From contig OX424560.1 of assembly GCA_949152475.1 (NCBI GenBank), positions 19,841,106-19,905,105 on the forward strand: a stretch of 64,000 nt of DNA. The letters run 5' to 3'. The position numbers were made by a program, and so were the translations under genes. The stretch is from Terebella lapidaria (Eukaryota; Annelida; Polychaeta; Terebellida; Terebellidae). This document shows positions 35,201 to 49,200 of the stretch, piece by piece. The notes under the pieces were generated by a model, which had not been told where the DNA came from, searched no databases, and saw only the letters and a list, made by a program, of their open reading frames with translations. Each line of letters begins with the position of its first letter. Position 1 is the stretch's first letter.

Positions 35201-36800
35201 TGGGATACGTTACTTATATATAATGTAGACCATTTTAATATTGAAGATTGTACGGTTATAATCGCCACTTATTGCCTATGTACGAAAGACGATCAAATTG
35301 CTAGACAATACGTTATTCTCCCAGGGGTTTCAGCAAAATATATCCAAAATCGTCCTTTGATATGGTTGTTTCAAATAGTTTTGCTGCCAGTGTAAAAAAA
35401 AAATTGCCATTGACTAAACACCACACCTAAGATTTATTGGAAACATGCTCTCATATCAAGATGAGAGGTTTACGGTGGGGCGGTGATAATTGATATTAGC
35501 AAAAGCAGTATAATTCCTATATTAGGCCCTCGACTGATAAACGATCTGATGGGCACCATTGCTGGTCGATGTTATTACTTTGCGATAGCTGGTCAGTATT
35601 TGGGCAGAGAAATTCTCCACTGAGTAATGAGTGGATTTATATCTAGAAAGTCGCATTAATTAATCATATTTTGAACAACAACTACGTAAATAATATTATT
35701 GTTCATAAAATTATCACCCCTTTTTCAGAATCGTTGTTTCATTGCAACAGTTGCCTAAGAGAGGTTTTTTGGAGGATGGCGATACAAAAACATTTACATT
35801 TGATACGACACTATCGGGCGAGTTTCACGAGTTATTTCAAATTGAATATCCAAAGGCTGACATCTTCAAGGCTTATCGTCTCTTCCACGCGCGAATTGTC
35901 TTTGATGTCTGCCAAGGTACATTAAGAATACATACCAAGACATCCTATTTTCCATATTATGTGTAGTTATAGGAATTCACAAGTATATTAATGATCCTCT
36001 TTTATAGCTGGCTTTAAATCAATAACTGAATTATCAGTGGTAAACCAAACGTTCAGACCTAACCATCTATTAGGGAGGTGATCTCAAATGTCACTCTCCG
36101 GACAAAGTCAACACTGTACACAATATTGGAATATATGTCAGTGATACGCTAATGAATTGCAATTAACTTTTTTCAGGCATCATCAGAATCAAGGCTCTTT
36201 CAAAGGTTGATATTGAAATGTGTTTTTCGATCACCGATGAGACTACACTGTGATTATGAGATCAAGAAATCCAAAACGGATAATGATCGGAACAAATACG
36301 GACAGAATACAATTTGAAAGGAAACAATACACACAAGACATGTTGATCCATGCAGCATGTAAATATTTTCATTAAATATCCATATTTCTCCAATCCCAAG
36401 ATACATGAGATATATTAATCCTGATTACAGTCTTCAGTTGAATCATGCAATAGCAATTTCACTCTGACTATCGAATCTCTGGATATTCATATGAAAACAT
36501 ATTATACAGTAAGCAGGCAATGTCATTAGATAATATAGGATGGTGTAGCTGTCACTCTAATTAAACTTACCATAAATAACTTCTTCATAACAAAGGACAC
36601 CGCTGACATCAAGTATTCTCCAGTTGCACCATGAAATTAGCTCGAATGGAATGGTCCTTCTGATGTAACCGAGCAAATGACAAGCCCTCAAACCCACTTC
36701 TCTCCTTTCCTAAACGTCACTGCATTGTTTCCACCTGCTGTTGTTGTCCATATTTAGTCAGCTCTCCAATATGTCACTGGTTTCAAGGTTCCTTTCACGT
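32290..36800 (+). repeat. Segmental copy S2 (pairs with 16020-20350)
   Basis: Collinear with S1. Includes a copy of the recurring open frame (35727-35966), still open here. It is interrupted at 36800 by the TA element and resumes at 38433 with 'acatcgattcattatgtggg'. Confidence 0.7.
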
Positions 36801-36801
36801 A

Positions 36802-38432
36802 GGGTCAGAGCGTCGAATGTCGGACGGGTGGGGCAATTCCGGACACAGGCTTGAACTATCATATTGTCATATGAAACGCAACACAATAGTCAACAATGTG
36901 TATGTTGTGTCGTGTTTATTATAGTAAGAAATAGGAACAGTATCCAAAACCGAAAACAAATAATAAATAAGATATTTGATAAATCAAACAAACACATTCT
37001 AATCAGGTGTCCGAAATTGCCCCACCTACACAGAACCTACATCATAACGTCCCGACCATTTAAATTTAACAGCGGATTCCCAGCTCATTCGCTATCCAAT
37101 GTGAAATACGGGTTCTCCAGTGATATGGAAACTGAAATACGGTTCTCCTCAGTGATATGTAAATTTACAATAGATGAGAAATTCGAGAATTATATTAAAA
37201 TTTTTTTTTTGCCCATTGAAAAATTTTTGGGACTTAAAAAGTTTCACACAATTTGTACTTCATAATGGGAGCTGTGCAGAGTAAACTCATAGAAGACTTC
37301 AAAATAGAGCCTAAGTATTGGCACATTCAAATGGGAAATCATATATTGCGGTTTGAGTGATGACCTTGAATTTGACCTTCAATGACCTTGGAAAGTCAGA
37401 AACGAATTTTGTCTTTGGTGGCCACTTTGTCTAAATCTATTCAGGCAGTTTTTCTCAAAATCATGTATAAGATTCTCTTCATGTACCTTTGTGATGTGTA
37501 ATTTGATTTCGTATAATAGTCCATACAGAAAATATGTTCCCAGCAACATTTACGAGCATGATTGTTTAGACAATAGAGTTCAAGATCAGTGTAACAATTT
37601 ATATGTTGGAAAATCAATACTCTGCATTTCTCATGATTGCCGGTAAGCTACAGCACCCTTGGTGCTATGTTCTTTATTACAGATGATTTATATACATTCA
37701 GTAATATTTATGAGCATGCTGATTTTAATTTAATGGAGAACACTGCAACATTTTCTGCAAAAAATGTCCTTGGTTGGATTGCAGTCATGGAGTTGAATGA
37801 ATGTGGAATGACAGCGCCATCTACGTCGTCAGACAAATTCAGTATACTCTCATGAATTCTGATTGAAATGTGATAGCAGCGGATACATACAACATACAGC
37901 ATTTTAAGTCTGTTCACGTGTCACAATTTATGCACGGAACATAATATAAAGTATTCCCACACAAAATTGTTTTCTATAGGTACATCCCTATAGGCCCTTT
38001 GATGTACTCTGAAAGTGAAAGTTCAACCTGCATCCTGTGTATTTTTTTCTGGAAATGTCTTCATTTCTACCATTCACATACTTCTTCTTGCTGTCTAAAC
38101 ATGAACCACCAGTTATCGCACCATAAACGCCGCAAATGCTAAGATACCGGACATGTGGGCATATTTATTTTTGGAACATTCATGGGTGTCCGACATTCGA
38201 CACCCCCGTGTCCGACATTACCCTCCCTGTCCGACTTTACCCCTTATCTGCATACACTGAATTTTTCCTCCAAATTATCTTCATGTGATATGCAACCTCG
38301 CTCTCGATTCCATTTTTGGAAAGCAGGGAATGCCTTTATGCCTAAAATAGATGAAAAAATTGGACTTTACTGATAACAAGCTCGCGCAATTAAGTAATTC
38401 CTAAACCCGTCCGACATTCGACACCTTGACCC
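36802..38432. mobile_element. 1.63-kb TA-inserted non-autonomous element
   Basis: Inserted between 'cctttcacg' and 'catcgattcattatgtggg', which are contiguous around a single TA at about 20300 and 23213. TA flanks both ends (36800-36801 and 38433-38434). Termini are imperfect inverted repeats: GGGTCAGAGCGTCGAATGTC at the left against GGGTCAAGGTGTCGAATGTC from the right, both continuing GGACGGGT. GTCCGACATT-type motifs repeat inside. No transposase is recognised; the open stretch at 36864-37265 has no motif I know. Confidence 0.78.
37260..37490. repeat. Core shared with other elements
   Basis: Part of the TA element. It matches the reverse complement of about 45100-45560 and, in part, 720-870 of the first element ('tctcaaaatctgttcag', 'catgtacctttgtgatgt'). 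It also contains TGACCTTGAATTTGACC, the motif of the 134-bp array. Confidence 0.6.
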
Positions 38433-38434
38433 TA

Positions 38435-41407
38435 CATCGATTCATTATGTGGGTCGCTGCATGGTGGAAATTAATATTGGACCATAGGCCTCATGTACAG
38501 TGCTTATTATATGTTTAGTGAAGAGTATTTTGAGTATATCGAAGCAGTTAGCTTCCATTGCAAATATATCTTGATAACAGAAAGTGTTATTGGGAACTCT
38601 GTCACCATGCATGAACTTCCTGATGTTTTGCTGTTAATTCTGGATCACTCTTATCACGAGTTCATTACTGGGTGACACTTCATAAGCATGATATGGGAAA
38701 TAAAACAACAAATCCAGTTATTCCTAAAAGAGAGTATCTTTGACTTTATAAAACATACAGTTTTACAGTTCTATGTGCATGAACGTTCATATGCCTATTC
38801 CCTGTGTTTTTTTTTATATTTTTACGAAAGTGTAAATTTCTATAGCACCATTCCAGTATATACATGGATAGATGTATGTACATTACGTGTAAAACAAGTG
38901 AATTTTCAAACATTTTCTGTGAGTATCTACAATATATCATTGCAGTTTTTATAACATCATAAAAATGTGATATAAAGATAAACAGGATATAATGATGAAA
39001 TACATCATTTTTAAATTTTCAATAAAAACAAAAAAGTTCACCTGGATGTATGGTAATTCCCCCCCATCCATTGGTGCTTGATTGACACATAGGAGCAACT
39101 ACTTAAAGAGGCAAGTGGAATTTGGATGTTACCATATTACCAAATAAACCGGAACATTTCAGCCAAAAAACTAAATGTGCACAGATAGAGGTCCAATTTC
39201 CGTAGCAAACATGCCGTATGTAAAACCTCATATATGGAGAACCGCTATGGACGCTCGACTTTCACGATAATAGTATGCAATACAAATACAACACCCTGAT
39301 CTCTCACGATATATTTGTGCTCATCAAATGTATTATCGCTGAACCGGATTCTGTCAGGTCGTGACCTCAGATATACAACCAATTGTCAAGGCAACTGATG
39401 GATATCAGTTGTTAAAGAAATTATATGCCTTATAATTATTCATAATAAATGTGAGTGATTTCCCGGAAAAGCATTATCCCAATGTGAAGCGGAAGCCATA
39501 TTCTGAGTGTGGTTATTTGGTAATTGTTCCTTTATTCTGCTATAAAATATCAATACGTATGTGTGTGGGGTCACTGTCCGTCAATATCAATTCAACTATT
39601 TCCAACGTAGTTTTCGGATATACATGTTTCACATTTAGTTGTGTAAAGCAATGATTTGGCTTTAGGTATGATTTAATGGTTTTTATATGATTTTGTATTA
39701 CATAATATTCAAATATATATGAATTATATATTTACTTGAAGATGTTGATACACATCTTCAACCATTGGATAACATGTGATCAATGATGCAGGCAAATTTT
39801 GAAATATCTGCATGATTCATGGTAAAACATGGATACAAGTCTATTAATATCCAATGAACACCACACGACTAATTGATAATTGATATATCTACAGCTATCA
39901 TTCTGGGGATGCTGGCTTCTGTTGTGAATTGAACATGCTTTGTTTCCTCCGGCCTGCACGATTCGTCTGATGAAATATGTACTCAGTTACATGGCATCAA
40001 TCGTCCTTCCATTTTCAGCCCTTGAGTTATTATTATTTTCTCTCAATATTCTAATTTCATACTTTATTTATTTCATGCAGATTGTTACAGCAAATATCGA
40101 AGCTTTTGATATTCCGACGAAACATGTACAGAGGAATCATACAATTTCATTAAATAAGAAGCACGATTAAATTAAATTATCCATAAATAACTAAGCACAT
40201 CGTTGACTTCGAGCATTTTCCAGTTGCTCATGTAGTCGAGCTAATAGCAATCCTCAAACCCAATGTTCTCCTTACCCAAGAGGGCACTTTGTTATTACAA
40301 CCTGCTGTTATGGTCGATATTTAGGTAGTGCTCAAAAGTGTCATCGATTTCAAGCTTCCTTCCACTCACATCAATTCATAATCGGAACATATCAATTCTG
40401 GTCAATCAACACCATGTAATGCTCATATATAATGAAGTTTATTCCGAGGAGATTTGTGCCCGTAGCTGCCAGTGTAAATAGTTTTTGATAGTAGAAATCG
40501 ATATTGGGACATAGGACCTTCCGGATGTTTTTTCTGCTGTTAATCAGGGTCAGTTTTATCTCAAGTTCATTACTTCATCACCATGAAACATCTCGAAACA
40601 TCGAGATTTCATAACGTATAAAAGCCTATATACGTTAAAACTACATGTAGCGATTCAAAATCAATGCAGGATTTGCTACCATATGGATATAAAAATGTCA
40701 CTTTTAATTGCATTTCACCGTATATCCTGATAGATAAAATACCACGAAGTCAGTAGCCTCTTTGCTTGAGATTACATGTAGGTACTTGTGTGCTTGTCAT
40801 ACATCTATTCCATGGGGTTTGCTTCGCATTTCTGAATTATTTTCATAGGTTGTTGTATACTTGTTCCATCAGGTACACAGTAGAATCCGCTACGTTTCTC
40901 ACACTGTCTGCCCTTGATGATGCCCCTGTTTTTTTTAGAGAATATTTGTTGTATTTTATGTTTGCTATTGGTATCTTCAAAATCTAGTTGTATTGCTGGT
41001 AATAGGTTAGTTAATACGTAGGTGTACATTGTGTATGGACAAAGTGTACTTTCATATATATATATATTTTTGTGAGTACTTACAATGTAAGTCATACTTA
41101 ATGTATAAAATCATTTATATGACGAAAGAGGAAAGGACAAACAAGTACATGTTATCATAATTTCGAAATTCACAAAAAAATTCACATGGTTGAATTAGTC
41201 CCCCACTGGGACGATTGATACATACCGTAGAAGCGACTGGTTAAAAAGAGTCAAGTAATTTTTTTGTTATTTGTATAAAGACAATGTTACGACTGCTTGG
41301 TAAACATGAACACCAGTCTTGAAGCTATAAATATTCAATGAACACGGTTGCCTGATTGATGTCTTTGTTGTTGTTAGCCTAACATAAATATCAATCTAGG
41401 AAGGCTG
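38435..41407 (+). repeat. Diverged segmental repeat units after the TA element
   Basis: Older, more diverged copies of the D, F and A blocks, plus the 40766-41010 sub-block related to the left flank of the P element. No gene recognised. Confidence 0.55.
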
Positions 41408-44400
41408 GCTTCTGTTATGAGAGAAACTTGCTCTATTACCCTCGGCACGATTTCCTTGATGCAATATCTACTCAGTTACACAATGTATGCGCTAGTGGGA
41501 GACAGCATTGCCCAAAGTCGACAGCAAAGGTCATGTGGTTCATGGTTTAGATAGTACTATATATTGTTGTGTATGTCAGTTAGATGAGGAAAAGAGATCA
41601 ATGAAATATATATGTATTCAGATAAGTACCATCATTTCACATACGTTCACATATAGGGAACAGTGACTGTCTATACTTCCTTTCGATGTAAATAATATGA
41701 GAACGCCTGAATTATTTTTCATAAAATTTAGATAGTGGTGTGTTAATCCATTCTGATTCATCTGAGGTTGTTCGATTGTGTACTTATTCCGTTTCTTCAA
41801 CAAAGTGTGTATTTTTGGTGGCGACATACTACACGACATGTACAGTCGTGTAAAAATATTCTTTTACATGAATTTGCTTCTAAGTTGCTTCTACATTGAC
41901 TGGGATAGCTAAAAGTAAATCAATAAAAAAGTGACTGAGCGACTGACGCGGCTGATGCTAAGCACTTCCCAGTTGCACCATCTCAAATGGTCCTTCCGAT
42001 GTAACCGAGCAAATGGCAACCCATAAATCCACTTCTCTCCTTCCCTAAACGCCACTTTGTTATTGCAAAACGTTGTTATGGTCGGTATTTATTTACCACT
42101 CTGGTACGCCAATGAACTCAAGATTATATTAATGTGATCAATTGTGGCTGGATTATGGAGAGTTTAGATATTTGACGCAAAAAAATGAAAATAATCGGGT
42201 ACCACAGTACAAGTATGTTGTAAAATAAAATTTGTGTTAAACATTTTTGGTATAATTTCGTTTTACACTATACTTTATGTTTCTTTTATGATAACATTTG
42301 CCTTAGGTCTGAAATCAAAAATTCAGCATTTGTATTTAGTAAATGCTATGACCATAAGCTGGCTTGCCCTTGGTCAGGAGCTGTCACATGGCCGAAATAT
42401 AGAAATCGTTATGACCTACCTGCTTGTTTTGCCGGGCAACATACCGATGATTTTGCAGCCGGGCAACAGAACGTAGGACTAGTGATCGCTCCCTACGAAG
42501 TTGGCAAATGACGTTATTAAGATTATCACTTGTAGTTCCTTATATTTACCCGCTTTCTGAATCCTTTAGAAAATATTACTGTGAAAATTACTAAACCAAT
42601 ATTGATTATATTTGTATAATGTTTACGTCTTGTAAACATTGTTATAGAAATTAACATTGTTATAGAAATTACAATTGTCTAGAATAATGTGACCGTTTAT
42701 AACACTCGGCTAAGTTATTAATTCAATACATGTCAGTGTCATAGATTATTAGTAAGTGTAAAAGATTATTACACAAAATTTTATTTCGCATGTAATCCGT
42801 CTAACGGTTACAGATATGTACATATCTAAACAGACGGTCATATCCAGGAATATAATAGAAGCTGTCTATAAAAAAACTATTGTCATCAGGCCAAAAGTGG
42901 TATTATGGTTCTTGTTATTATGGTCCTTGGAAAAGTGATTTCCTAAAATTGGCTGCCGGTGAATGATCCGGTCAAATATATGGCCCATTGGGCCAAATAT
43001 TTTCCCCTAAAATTGGTTGGTGATTGGTTGCAAACGGATTAAATTCCAGGGTACCTAGGAGCAGGAAAATTTTCCAAGCTCCTAAAAAAAATCGAAATAA
43101 TCTATCAAACCTCAAAAACCAATTGACATAGATCTATATCCTGATGAACACTCCACACGCCCACTGAACTATGAAAATCGCCAACTGAACTCTAATTTGT
43201 GAAAGAACTTATCTTAACTGACCAATAACTGCCCACGGACTCGAATATCGCCCACCAGCACTGTATATAGAACGGAAAGATGGCAAACTCGGATAGAAAC
43301 ACAGACCAAACGGATATGGAAAATTACTCAGAAGTTGAAACACCACAAACGAATTCAAACAGATGGAAGATTAAGAACAAGCCCTGTACGTAATCATCAG
43401 AGACAGACAGGACAAGAACACTGGTAGCCCTAGTTGACCTGAAGAGGCACAAAAAGTCACTGGGATGTCTAACGCAATACAATAAGACAACTGACGAAGC
43501 TGTCGAATACCTCAGAGCCAGCAACTTGTATGAGTCAACAATACAGGCAGTGGGAGCCTACGGGGAAGGACACAAATAAACAGCTAGGTCGACAGAGAGA
43601 GAGAGAGCTCCGCAAGAGAGCACAGCGGAACTATGCACCTCTCAGCGGTAATAAACCCCCTCCCCTCCTCCCCCAACAACAATATTTAAAAAAAGTATGA
43701 CTAAGCCCAAAAAGAAATGAGAAAAATAAAGGAAGAGAATAAAGACCTGCAACAACGAATCAACGAAATCACAGTTCAACTGCACACAGCTCAACAGAAA
43801 AAAAGCTTGAATAAGAATGGGACAAGCTATCATCAGATAACAAAGGCCTGAAAGATGAGCTTAAAGCTCTACACAGTAAAAAACCAAGAAAAAACATCCA
43901 ATCTCCAAAACCGGCCAGGATACACTCATCGCCGACTCAAACTGAAGGAAGATAACGCACCACTAAAACACCACGATATTTACAAGATCATAGATTCAGA
44001 AACATAACTGGAACCTGACAGTGATCATGCTGGGGACAAACGACGTCCGCATTGACAAGTCACAAGCCGTCAAAGATTCTATCCTTAATATAGCCGAGAT
44101 GATGGACAAAAACAAAACCATTGTGGTCAACATCCCACATATGGAGCCAGGAGAGATAGGGGACGATTTTTTACGAACACAACACAGCACAACGGACAAT
44201 CCTAAACCTGTTCTTAAACTGACAGACCAGAGGGGAAACGCGATTGCCGAACTAATAGCCCAAAAGATAGACCAGCCTAACGACACCACGGAAGCTCACC
44301 CAAGCCCAAAATCCCACCAACTGAGATCATCCAAAACGGGATCATACCACCAAACATGTGCGGACACGTAGTGGGGTGAATAGGAAATAAGAAAAACATC

Positions 44401-46246
44401 AAAAGCATTGAATCGGCTCTCAGGAAGTTATGCTCGCAATTTAAAAGAGATTGATGCGCGGGGTTTAAAGTGACGCGCGCGCCTAATCAGAACTATAATA
44501 ATTTTTTTGGCCGTAACCGTAATTTGAAGGAGTCAGTTATTAACATTGAGGAGGGAGCCCCAACGACCCTGTCTATTTGGACCCCTGAGTATTGCGGTGT
44601 TGGGTTCCAATCGACTCTGATGATTATGGTCAGAAGAGACTGAGTATGTCCGCCCAAGATAAACAGAAATGGAACAAATGGAGTTGGGGATATTAATGTA
44701 TAGTAGAGTCTGCAACGCTTTGTCCTCACCCACACTGGAACCGCCATGTTGTCATAAGCCGAGAAACGGGAAGAGATCCAAGGTCATTTTCCCCAATGAT
44801 TGCAATTAATGGGCACTACGAACTATCCATCTCTGAGAGAATGCACCATGTTTATTGAGCAGTGTTTATCCAGTTTGATTTATTGCACTGCACCGATTCC
44901 ACCATGGTTATTCCCATGAGTTATGTTTCAGTGTGCGTTTGACAAACAATACATTCCTCTCAGGAAATACAACGTGTGTACATGTACAACACAATCGGTG
45001 AAACAAGGGTAAAAAAAATTAGCCCAAGGACTAGGAAAGATTACCGGAGAAATGTATAGTGTTGAGGTGCAACTGTTTTCCTGTTCTTACCGAAATTGCA
45101 GCATTAACCTTTAAATGGTATTGAAGGTCAAATGTCACTACTGAAATCACTATGTGAATTCCCATTTGAATGTGCCAATACTTAAGCTCTATCTTGAAGT
45201 GTTAGACTAGGAGTTTACTCCATACAGCTCCCATTATTATTAAAAAGTGGATGAAAGTTCACAAAATTTTTCAAAGGCAAATTGTTTTTGCCTGGAAATG
45301 GCTAAAAACAGAAAGTGACTTTGATAATTTTTTGTTCAGACACATACAAAAAAAGGGAGCCACATATAGATCGGCATATCAAGCTAAATGAAACTTACAT
45401 GTATACATGTCATAAGGGTACATAAGGGGAATATTATGCATGATTTTGAAAAAAAATGGTCGAACAGATTTTGAGAAAATAGCTGCAAAAGTTCAAAATT
45501 GAACGTTTTTCAATGGCCAAAATGACCGGTAAGCTAAACAAGAAAATGCAGCTAACTGCGGGAGACGACATTAGAGCTCGAGCACATCATCAGCACCACG
45601 AGACCTGAATATATCTTACACCCCCCCCCCCTTTAAAAAAAAGGAAATTGAAACATATCATGTCCCACATGATTCCAATTCATTCCCGTATATTATGATG
45701 AAACACATCGGCCTACTTCAATCATATTCCTAATGAGTAAACATTTATTTTGAACTCAATGAAACAGATACGCCTGATAAAATGATATTGAACCTCAATA
45801 AAATATCCTTAAAATATTGGAAAATATGAGGAATATCTGCATCTGATATCATGATATAGATAACACATGCATACTGAGCAAATTAAAAGACCAGTTTAAA
45901 ATAAAAAGGTTTCGCAACCGAGCATGGAACACCTTGTCATGTGATAAAATATGTCCAATTACGGTGAATGTAGTCGTGGTACCGTAGACGAAACGTTGTG
46001 TTTACTTCATTACGCCAAAGAAGGCCGCACGCAAGGTTACATGTACATGCATGCACAAAATGCTGCACAGAAAATTGTACGTTCCAAAGTACGCGTCATT
46101 GCGGTAAAATTTGCTTTGCATTCTGGGAACGTGAATTTCCATCGGCTCCGCCATTTTGACGTTTTCCAGACGAGCTGACCATTTTGCGTAATTTTCTCAA
46201 ACCTAACACATCGATTTATGCATTATATATCTGTGGAATATTCAAA
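41408..46246 (+). repeat. 4839-bp tandem unit, copy 1
   Basis: First of three head-to-tail copies. The left boundary lies at GCTT (41408-41411) inside an F block of the segmental repeat, the right at GCTT (46247-46250). It differs from copies 2 and 3 by T instead of C at 42235. It contains F and A blocks, a decayed ORF1-like frame and the 45100-45560 core. Confidence 0.93.
43280..44371 (+). pseudogene. Decayed retroelement ORF1-like frame with SGNH motif, copy 1
   Basis: Broken into several frames. An acidic N-terminus starts at ATG 43280 and soon stops. Next is an open stretch with LVALVDLKRHKKSLGCLTQY, then a basic REREL RKRAQRNYAPL run in another frame, then a coiled coil (MRKIKEENKDLQQRINEIT, about 43717). 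A LIADSN trace follows near 43925, and then the longest open part (44021-44371) with VIMLGTNDVRIDKS. The order basic region, coiled coil, then an SGNH-hydrolase-like domain (DSN and GTND blocks) is seen in ORF1 proteins of some CR1/L2-type LINEs. No reverse transcriptase follows. Stops and shifts show it is dead. Confidence 0.55.
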
Positions 46247-49200
46247 GCTTCTGTTATGAGAGAAACTTGCTCTATTACCCTCGGCACGATTTCCTTGATG
46301 CAATATCTACTCAGTTACACAATGTATGCGCTAGTGGGAGACAGCATTGCCCAAAGTCGACAGCAAAGGTCATGTGGTTCATGGTTTAGATAGTACTATA
46401 TATTGTTGTGTATGTCAGTTAGATGAGGAAAAGAGATCAATGAAATATATATGTATTCAGATAAGTACCATCATTTCACATACGTTCACATATAGGGAAC
46501 AGTGACTGTCTATACTTCCTTTCGATGTAAATAATATGAGAACGCCTGAATTATTTTTCATAAAATTTAGATAGTGGTGTGTTAATCCATTCTGATTCAT
46601 CTGAGGTTGTTCGATTGTGTACTTATTCCGTTTCTTCAACAAAGTGTGTATTTTTGGTGGCGACATACTACACGACATGTACAGTCGTGTAAAAATATTC
46701 TTTTACATGAATTTGCTTCTAAGTTGCTTCTACATTGACTGGGATAGCTAAAAGTAAATCAATAAAAAAGTGACTGAGCGACTGACGCGGCTGATGCTAA
46801 GCACTTCCCAGTTGCACCATCTCAAATGGTCCTTCCGATGTAACCGAGCAAATGGCAACCCATAAATCCACTTCTCTCCTTCCCTAAACGCCACTTTGTT
46901 ATTGCAAAACGTTGTTATGGTCGGTATTTATTTACCACTCTGGTACGCCAATGAACTCAAGATTATATTAATGTGATCAATTGTGGCTGGATTATGGAGA
47001 GTTTAGATATTTGACGCAAAAAAATGAAAATAATCGGGTACCACAGTACAAGTATGTTGTAAAATAAAATTTGCGTTAAACATTTTTGGTATAATTTCGT
47101 TTTACACTATACTTTATGTTTCTTTTATGATAACATTTGCCTTAGGTCTGAAATCAAAAATTCAGCATTTGTATTTAGTAAATGCTATGACCATAAGCTG
47201 GCTTGCCCTTGGTCAGGAGCTGTCACATGGCCGAAATATAGAAATCGTTATGACCTACCTGCTTGTTTTGCCGGGCAACATACCGATGATTTTGCAGCCG
47301 GGCAACAGAACGTAGGACTAGTGATCGCTCCCTACGAAGTTGGCAAATGACGTTATTAAGATTATCACTTGTAGTTCCTTATATTTACCCGCTTTCTGAA
47401 TCCTTTAGAAAATATTACTGTGAAAATTACTAAACCAATATTGATTATATTTGTATAATGTTTACGTCTTGTAAACATTGTTATAGAAATTAACATTGTT
47501 ATAGAAATTACAATTGTCTAGAATAATGTGACCGTTTATAACACTCGGCTAAGTTATTAATTCAATACATGTCAGTGTCATAGATTATTAGTAAGTGTAA
47601 AAGATTATTACACAAAATTTTATTTCGCATGTAATCCGTCTAACGGTTACAGATATGTACATATCTAAACAGACGGTCATATCCAGGAATATAATAGAAG
47701 CTGTCTATAAAAAAACTATTGTCATCAGGCCAAAAGTGGTATTATGGTTCTTGTTATTATGGTCCTTGGAAAAGTGATTTCCTAAAATTGGCTGCCGGTG
47801 AATGATCCGGTCAAATATATGGCCCATTGGGCCAAATATTTTCCCCTAAAATTGGTTGGTGATTGGTTGCAAACGGATTAAATTCCAGGGTACCTAGGAG
47901 CAGGAAAATTTTCCAAGCTCCTAAAAAAAATCGAAATAATCTATCAAACCTCAAAAACCAATTGACATAGATCTATATCCTGATGAACACTCCACACGCC
48001 CACTGAACTATGAAAATCGCCAACTGAACTCTAATTTGTGAAAGAACTTATCTTAACTGACCAATAACTGCCCACGGACTCGAATATCGCCCACCAGCAC
48101 TGTATATAGAACGGAAAGATGGCAAACTCGGATAGAAACACAGACCAAACGGATATGGAAAATTACTCAGAAGTTGAAACACCACAAACGAATTCAAACA
48201 GATGGAAGATTAAGAACAAGCCCTGTACGTAATCATCAGAGACAGACAGGACAAGAACACTGGTAGCCCTAGTTGACCTGAAGAGGCACAAAAAGTCACT
48301 GGGATGTCTAACGCAATACAATAAGACAACTGACGAAGCTGTCGAATACCTCAGAGCCAGCAACTTGTATGAGTCAACAATACAGGCAGTGGGAGCCTAC
48401 GGGGAAGGACACAAATAAACAGCTAGGTCGACAGAGAGAGAGAGAGCTCCGCAAGAGAGCACAGCGGAACTATGCACCTCTCAGCGGTAATAAACCCCCT
48501 CCCCTCCTCCCCCAACAACAATATTTAAAAAAAGTATGACTAAGCCCAAAAAGAAATGAGAAAAATAAAGGAAGAGAATAAAGACCTGCAACAACGAATC
48601 AACGAAATCACAGTTCAACTGCACACAGCTCAACAGAAAAAAAGCTTGAATAAGAATGGGACAAGCTATCATCAGATAACAAAGGCCTGAAAGATGAGCT
48701 TAAAGCTCTACACAGTAAAAAACCAAGAAAAAACATCCAATCTCCAAAACCGGCCAGGATACACTCATCGCCGACTCAAACTGAAGGAAGATAACGCACC
48801 ACTAAAACACCACGATATTTACAAGATCATAGATTCAGAAACATAACTGGAACCTGACAGTGATCATGCTGGGGACAAACGACGTCCGCATTGACAAGTC
48901 ACAAGCCGTCAAAGATTCTATCCTTAATATAGCCGAGATGATGGACAAAAACAAAACCATTGTGGTCAACATCCCACATATGGAGCCAGGAGAGATAGGG
49001 GACGATTTTTTACGAACACAACACAGCACAACGGACAATCCTAAACCTGTTCTTAAACTGACAGACCAGAGGGGAAACGCGATTGCCGAACTAATAGCCC
49101 AAAAGATAGACCAGCCTAACGACACCACGGAAGCTCACCCAAGCCCAAAATCCCACCAACTGAGATCATCCAAAACGGGATCATACCACCAAACATGTGC

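Larger units (their letters stand above)
32107..42125 (+). repeat. Field of diverged segmental repeats, right part
   Basis: Continues the left field with the same sub-blocks: A near 32305, 32709, 36620, 40210 and 41965; D near 33677 and 39345; F near 34025, 39895 and 41390. The sequence right of the P element aligns with that near 41800-41965. I see no exon with convincing splice sites here. Confidence 0.7.

Noticed and set aside
43642..44747. Minus-strand open frames in each tandem copy (for example 43996-44289 and 44493-44747)
   Set aside because: They are shadows of the decayed ORF1-like frame or incidental; they recur only because the unit is triplicated.
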